In this document: in pieces, positions 59,857 through 64,000 of the stretch | Position numbering within the stretch: position 1 is the stretch's first letter | Layout: every line of letters starts with the position of its first letter | Source: Arthrobacter sp. Hiyo4 | GTDB lineage: Bacteria; Actinomycetota; Actinomycetes; Actinomycetales; Micrococcaceae | NCBI GenBank assembly: GCA_002370555.1 | Contig: AP014718.1 | Location: 248,001 to 312,000, forward strand | DNA: 64,000 nt | Direction: 5' to 3' | Translations under genes and position numbers: made by a program | The notes under the pieces: model-generated | Told to the model about the DNA's origin: nothing | Databases searched by the model: none | What the model saw: the letters and a program-made list of their open reading frames with translations, nothing else

Positions 59857-59898
59857 CGACACCCCCGCTGACGAGGCGTATCTGACCTGACGACACAC

Positions 59899-59942
59899 AA
59901 AAGGCTTGGCGACACCCGATTTCGGGTGTCGCCAAGCCTTTT
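59899..59942. terminator. bidirectional terminator (21-bp perfect stem)
   Basis: AAAAGGCTTGGCGACACCCGA and its exact complement pair around a two-base centre, so A-run and T-run flank the stem on both strands. It lies between the plus-strand small gene and the 3' end of ligD and serves both. Confidence 0.92.
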
Positions 59943-59983
59943 GCATGTCCCGGGAAAATTTACGCGTCGCCAACGCCGCGTCG

Positions 59984-62506
59984 CTAACCCTCCGGCACCA
60001 CTTCGTCGGCGTTTTTGTCCGGCCGCCAGCCCCGCCACACCGGATGCCTGAGCTTGCCGCTGCCGGTCCATGCCCCGAAGGTCACCTCACCGACCAGCCG
60101 GGGCTCCACCCAGTGGGCGTCCGAGGCATCTTCGTGGGGAACGTCGTCGAACGGTGACGTCTTGCGCGCCAGATCGTCCACTTTCTGCCGGAGTTCGTGC
60201 AGTTCGCGCATGTTGAACCCGCTGCCCACCCGGCCCACATACCGCAGCTTGTTACCGTCAGGGATGCCCACCAGCAGCGAACCCACCGAACTCTGCCGCC
60301 CGCCCTTGCCCGGCCGCCAGCCGCCCACCACCACTTCCTGGGTCTGTTCCAGCTTGATCTTGATCCACGTCCGGGTTCGCTGCCCGCTGACGTAGCGGCT
60401 GTCGGTCCGCTTGGCCATCACACCCTCGAGGCCGAGCTCCTGCGCGCTCTCCAGGATGTGTTCGATTTTCTCGTCCAGGACGGCGGACAGCTCCACGGGA
60501 CACTCCGACGGGTGATGGAACTCCTCCAGCCGCTTCCGCCGCTTCGCGAAGGGCAGCTGGCGAAGGTCCTCGCCGCCGTCGGACAGCAGGTCAAAAAGCA
60601 TCAGCCGGACAGGGATTGCTGCGCGGGCCTTCGCGACGTCGGCGGGCCGGGTCAGTTTCATGCGTCCCTGGAGCAGCCCGAAATCGGGTCTGCCGGAAGG
60701 CCCGACGGCGATAATCTCGCCGTCGGCGACGAACGGGCCCGACGGCCAGCAGGTCCGGTCCGTCAGTTCGGGGTAGGTTGTGGTGACGTCGATGCCGTTG
60801 CGGCTGAAGATCCGGATCTTCTTCTCGTCCGCGACCAGCAGGGCACGCACGCCGTCCCACTTCAGTTCGAACTGCCAGTCGCTGCCGTGCAGGTCGGCTG
60901 CGGTCCCGGACGTTGCCATCATGGGACCGAAATCTTCAGCACGCAGTGGGGAAGGCGCGGTCGCGGCCGGGAAAACGTCCGCGGCAGGCTCAGCGCCGAA
61001 AGCGTCCGCCGCCGTAGCATCCGCCGCGCCCTCCGCTGGTTCGTCCTCCACCGCAGCCCGCCGCGGATGGAACGTGTGGTGGTCCTTGTCCATCAGGTGG
61101 ATGAGCCATTGTCCTTCGGAGTCCCTGCCCTGCCCGCGGCCGGTGTGGATGAGGGCGAACTTCCTGGTGACGCCCAGGCCGCCGCCCTCGGCACCGGTCA
61201 GCGTGGCGATGACCTCCCGACCGTTGATCCATTTCTCCAGTTCATACGTGCCGTGGTCCCAGATGGTCACCTCGCCGGCGCCGTACTGGCCTTTGGGAAT
61301 GGTGCCCTCAAACGTGGCGTAATCCAAAGGGTGGTCCTCGGTCTGGACCGCCAGGTGGTTCTTTTTGCCGGATTCCGGGACGCCCTTCGGCAGGGCCCAC
61401 GACACCAGCACACCCTCGTGCTCCAGCCGGAAGTCGAAGTGGAGCCTGCTCGCGTGGTGCTCCTGGATCACGAACGTATCCCCGTTTCCGGAGGCGCCGG
61501 AGAACGGCTCAGGCGTCGCATCAGGGTCCCGCATCGACCGGTACCGCTCCAGCCGGGCGTGCGCGCCGCCGTCGTCCGTCTTGGCACTGGGGTTCCCGGC
61601 GTCCCCAGGGTGCCCGGCACCGCTGCCGACGGCGGCGAACGGGTCCTTGCCCGCCTTGACCCGGCGCAGCACAGCTGTGTAGTCGAGGTGCTGCAGTTCG
61701 GGGGACCCGATCTCCTGCCAGGTCCGAGGGGCGGCCACCGTGGGCGTGAGGCGGCCGCGCAGGGAGTACGGCACGATGGTGGTCTTTGCGGCGCTGTTCT
61801 GGCTCCAGTCCACCAGCACCTTGCCTCTGCGCAGCGTCTTTTTCATGTCGCTCACGGCGAGATCCGGGTGGTCCGCTTCCAGCGCGCGGGCCAGTTCGTG
61901 CGCAAAGTCCGAGATCTGGTCGGAGGTCTGCGTTCCGTCCAGGCCCGCGTAGAGGTGGATGCCCTTGCTGCCGCTGGTCACCGGCACCGGCTCCAGGCCT
62001 ACGTCCTGCAGGATGGCGCGTGCCAGCCTGGCAACCTCGGCGCATTCCTCCAGTCCGGCACCGTCGCCGGGATCGAGGTCCAGGACCAGGCGGTCCGGGT
62101 TCAGCTGCTTGCCGTGGGAGTCCACCTGCCACTGGGGGACATGGATTTCCAGCGAATTGATCTGGCCGAACCAGGTGAGCGTGGCGGGATCGTTCACCAT
62201 CGGGTAGTAGATGGTCCGGTCCTTGTGTGTGATGGCGGCGCGGGGGAGCCAGCCCGGCGCTGAATCCTCCAGGTTCTTCTGGAAAAACACCTCGCCGGGA
62301 TGCCCGGCGGTGCCCACCCCGTTGACCCATCGCTTGCGGGTGGCGGGCCGGTTGGCCGCGGCGGGAATCAGAACATGGGCCACGGCGGCGTAGTAGGCCA
62401 GGACATCGGCCTTGGTGGTGCCGGTCTCCGGGTAGATGATTTTGTCCAGGTTGGTGAGCGTCAGTTCCCTCCCCGCGACCCTGACACGCTCCTTAGGCCC
62501 GGCCAC
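59984..62506 (-). CDS. ligD: multifunctional NHEJ ligase LigD (polymerase-phosphoesterase-ligase)
   Basis: Repairs double-strand breaks with Ku. 840 residues, intact. Domain order is polymerase/primase (about 1-290; LVLDLDPGDG carries the catalytic Asp pair, VTSGSKGIHLYAGL), phosphoesterase (about 345-500; FVIQEHHASRLHFDFRLEHE, GKKNHLAVQTEDHPLDYATF) and ATP-dependent ligase (about 555-840; nucleotidyl lysine in FELKWDGVRALL, LEGVMAKRTDSRYVSGQR). This Pol-PE-Lig order is the mycobacterial one. Diverges from ku with a 40 bp gap. Confidence 0.97.
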   Translation of the reverse strand: MAGPKERVRVAGRELTLTNLDKIIYPETGTTKADVLAYYAAVAHVLIPAAANRPATRKRWVNGVGTAGHPGEVFFQKNLEDSAPGWLPRAAITHKDRTIYYPMVNDPATLTWFGQINSLEIHVPQWQVDSHGKQLNPDRLVLDLDPGDGAGLEECAEVARLARAILQDVGLEPVPVTSGSKGIHLYAGLDGTQTSDQISDFAHELARALEADHPDLAVSDMKKTLRRGKVLVDWSQNSAAKTTIVPYSLRGRLTPTVAAPRTWQEIGSPELQHLDYTAVLRRVKAGKDPFAAVGSGAGHPGDAGNPSAKTDDGGAHARLERYRSMRDPDATPEPFSGASGNGDTFVIQEHHASRLHFDFRLEHEGVLVSWALPKGVPESGKKNHLAVQTEDHPLDYATFEGTIPKGQYGAGEVTIWDHGTYELEKWINGREVIATLTGAEGGGLGVTRKFALIHTGRGQGRDSEGQWLIHLMDKDHHTFHPRRAAVEDEPAEGAADATAADAFGAEPAADVFPAATAPSPLRAEDFGPMMATSGTAADLHGSDWQFELKWDGVRALLVADEKKIRIFSRNGIDVTTTYPELTDRTCWPSGPFVADGEIIAVGPSGRPDFGLLQGRMKLTRPADVAKARAAIPVRLMLFDLLSDGGEDLRQLPFAKRRKRLEEFHHPSECPVELSAVLDEKIEHILESAQELGLEGVMAKRTDSRYVSGQRTRTWIKIKLEQTQEVVVGGWRPGKGGRQSSVGSLLVGIPDGNKLRYVGRVGSGFNMRELHELRQKVDDLARKTSPFDDVPHEDASDAHWVEPRLVGEVTFGAWTGSGKLRHPVWRGWRPDKNADEVVPEG

Positions 62507-62546
62507 GGGTCTTCACCTCCGGCCCCGGCTGATGTTCACTTGAGGG

Positions 62547-63580
62547 ATGAGAGCCATCTGGAAAGGTGCCATCGCGTTCGGCCTGGTCAACGTGCCCGTG
62601 AAGGTCTACAGCGCCACCGAGGACCACGACATCAGCCTCCACCAGGTCCACAGTGCCGACGGCGGCCGGATCCGGTACCAGCGCCGGTGCGAGGTCTGCA
62701 GCAAAATCATCGACTATTCGGACATTGACAAGGCGTTCGAGGACGAGGGCCGGACGGTGGTCCTGTCCAAGGATGAGCTCAAATCCATCCCGGCGGAGAA
62801 CAGCCACGAGATCGAGGTGGTCCAGTTCGTGCCGTCGGAGCAGCTGGAACCGATGATGTTCGAGAAGAGCTATTACCTGGAGCCGGATTCCAAGTCGCCC
62901 AAGGCCTATGTCCTGCTGCGCCGGGCGCTTGAGGACACAGACCGGGTGGCCATCGTCCAGTTCGCCCTGCGCGAGAAGACACGGCTGGGGCGCTGCGCAT
63001 CAAGGACGAGGTGCTGGTGCTGCAGTCCCTGCTGTGGCCCGACGAGGTCCGGGACGCCAGCTTCCCTGCCCTGGACACGTCCATCCGGATTTCCGCCCAG
63101 GAACGCGAAATGTCCGCCGCCCTCGTGGAGTCCATGGCCGCGGATTTCGAGCCCGAGCACTTCACCGATGACTACCAGGTGCAGCTCCGGAAGCTCATCG
63201 AGGCCAAGCTGGAGAAGGGCGATTCGCTCGATACCGACGAAACGTTCGGCGCGGAAGCGGGCGGTGGCGGCAACGGCGAGGTCATCGACCTGATGGAGGC
63301 GCTGAAGCGCAGCCTGGAGCGGAAGCGCGGCGGCGGGAAGCCTGCCGCCTCTGAGGATGCCGCCTCTGAGGATGCGGACGCTGAGGACGCGGACGACGCC
63401 GGCACAGGAGAAAGTGCCGACAGTCCCGGCGGGAAGGCTCCCGCCAAAGCCGGCGCCAAGACTGCGGAGACGAGGACAACGAGTGCCAAGACGGCTCCGG
63501 CGAAGTCCACCGAAACCAAAACCGCCGCCGCGAAGCCTGCGGCGAAGGCCACCACCACACGGGCGCGAAAGGGTGCTTGA
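62547..63580 (+). CDS. ku: DNA end-binding protein Ku
   Basis: Homodimeric ring that binds broken ends and recruits LigD. MRAIWKGAIAFGLVNVPVKV is the standard start; RYQRRCEVCSKIIDYSDIDK, KSYYLEPDSKSPKAYVLLRR and PEHFTDDYQVQLRKLIEAKL follow. One G is missing near 62990; repair restores KTRLGALRIKDEVLVLQ. Corrected length 344 residues. The tail after residue 260 is a Lys/Ala/Thr/Asp-rich extension, as in mycobacterial and Streptomyces Ku with extended C-termini, likely for DNA contact. Confidence 0.95.
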
Positions 63581-63652
63581 GGCCGTCCGCGAAAAAGCGG
63601 ACCGGGAATGCGTCGGCCGCGAACACGCTGCGTTGGTGGGGATGGCCGCCGC

Positions 63653-63919
63653 CTAGGAGTTCCGCAGGGCGGAGATGAGCTCGCTCTTCTTTTTGGCTGA
63701 GTAGCCGGTGAGGCCTATTTCCTTGGCTTTGGCCTTGAGTTGCGGGACAGTCCAGTCGTCGTAGTCGCCGGATTTCCCGCCCTTGCGGCCCACCGCGGAG
63801 CGGCCTTTCTTGGCGGCCGAGTTCGAGATACGGGCGGCTTTCTGCTTGGACGCGCCGTCCTCGCGCAGTTCCTCGTAGAGTTCAGGATCTTTCAGGCTCG
63901 GGTTCTTTTTGCCGGGCAT
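63653..63919 (-). CDS. DUF7218/Rho_N-type small basic protein
   Basis: 88 residues from ATG 63919 (MPGKKNPSLKDPELYEELRE). The first half, DGASKQKAARISNSAAKKGR, is a known actinobacterial small-protein motif. The second half, WTVPQLKAKAKEIGLTGYSA then KKKSELISALRNS, is a Rho-N/SAP-like helix-extended-loop-helix that often binds nucleic acid. Convergent with ku. Function unknown. The upstream start at 63934 lacks support. Confidence 0.75.
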   Translation of the reverse strand: MPGKKNPSLKDPELYEELREDGASKQKAARISNSAAKKGRSAVGRKGGKSGDYDDWTVPQLKAKAKEIGLTGYSAKKKSELISALRNS

Positions 63920-64000
63920 GCCGTCCTCCTTCACCGGGACCGGGAAATCCTGGACGCCGTAGCGCCGTGATGGCTGGTCAGGCTTCCACGCTAATTCGGA

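Noticed and set aside
60197..62263. A 688-codon plus-strand frame opposite ligD
   Set aside because: Shadow of ligD, which is intact and has all three catalytic domains.

Overview
The window is about 64 kb of high-GC actinobacterial chromosome. Gene content and order point to a soil Micrococcaceae of the Arthrobacter/Pseudarthrobacter type: lysS, a small membrane protein, lsr2 and clpC in a row; a mutY/disA neighbourhood with radA nearby; an argA of the mycobacterial type; LigD/Ku end joining; dodecin; and a desferrioxamine-type siderophore operon. The genus is inferred from memory of this layout, not from a search.

Layout. 1-1.7 kb: two tandem alpha/beta hydrolases. 1.8-7.2 kb: lysS, a small membrane protein, lsr2 and clpC. 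7.3-10.8 kb: a broken VOC gene, argA and the dihydroxyacetone kinase operon dhaKLM. 10.8-15.5 kb: small envelope genes, mutY and disA. 15.9-21.9 kb: prfC-fabF, a histidine-kinase relic, radA and a FUSC-type membrane protein. 22-28 kb: phosphate uptake, pstSCAB converging with a DUF47-PIT pair. 28-31.7 kb: a conserved unknown, tRNA-Lys, a GAF-ANTAR regulator, an HhH-GPD glycosylase and a LacI relic. 31.8-38.8 kb: malQ, an NmrA relic, a secreted alpha-amylase with repeated C-terminal modules, and a PrmC-like methyltransferase. 38.8-45.6 kb: a truncated DUF222 gene, small envelope proteins, three aldo/keto reductases, an epimerase relic and dodecin. 45.7-48.9 kb: a GntR regulator beside a deletion-fused threonate/four-carbon-acid gene, an acyltransferase and a GNAT protein. 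49.1-54.7 kb: an iron-box-controlled desABCD-like operon with overlapping genes. 54.7-58.8 kb: a YCII protein with a gutted sigma factor, an SDR and an MHS-type transporter. 59.3-63.9 kb: small hydrophilic proteins around divergent ligD and ku.

Two patterns run through the window. First, at least 28 otherwise good genes are broken by loss of one base. I count about 43 breaks. Every one is repaired by adding one base and none by removing one, and wherever I could pin the site it lay in a short G or C run. For each such gene, observed length plus number of breaks is divisible by three. This looks like systematic homopolymer undercalling, so I annotate these genes as intact with the break noted. 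Second, a separate set of genes keep recognisable beginnings and ends but have lost their middles: a sigma factor, LacI, NmrA, an epimerase, OtnK/LtnD, a histidine kinase and a DUF3592 paralogue. These look like real deletion scars or assembly collapses.

I found no CRISPR array, no prophage, no transposase and no anti-phage system that I could recognise.
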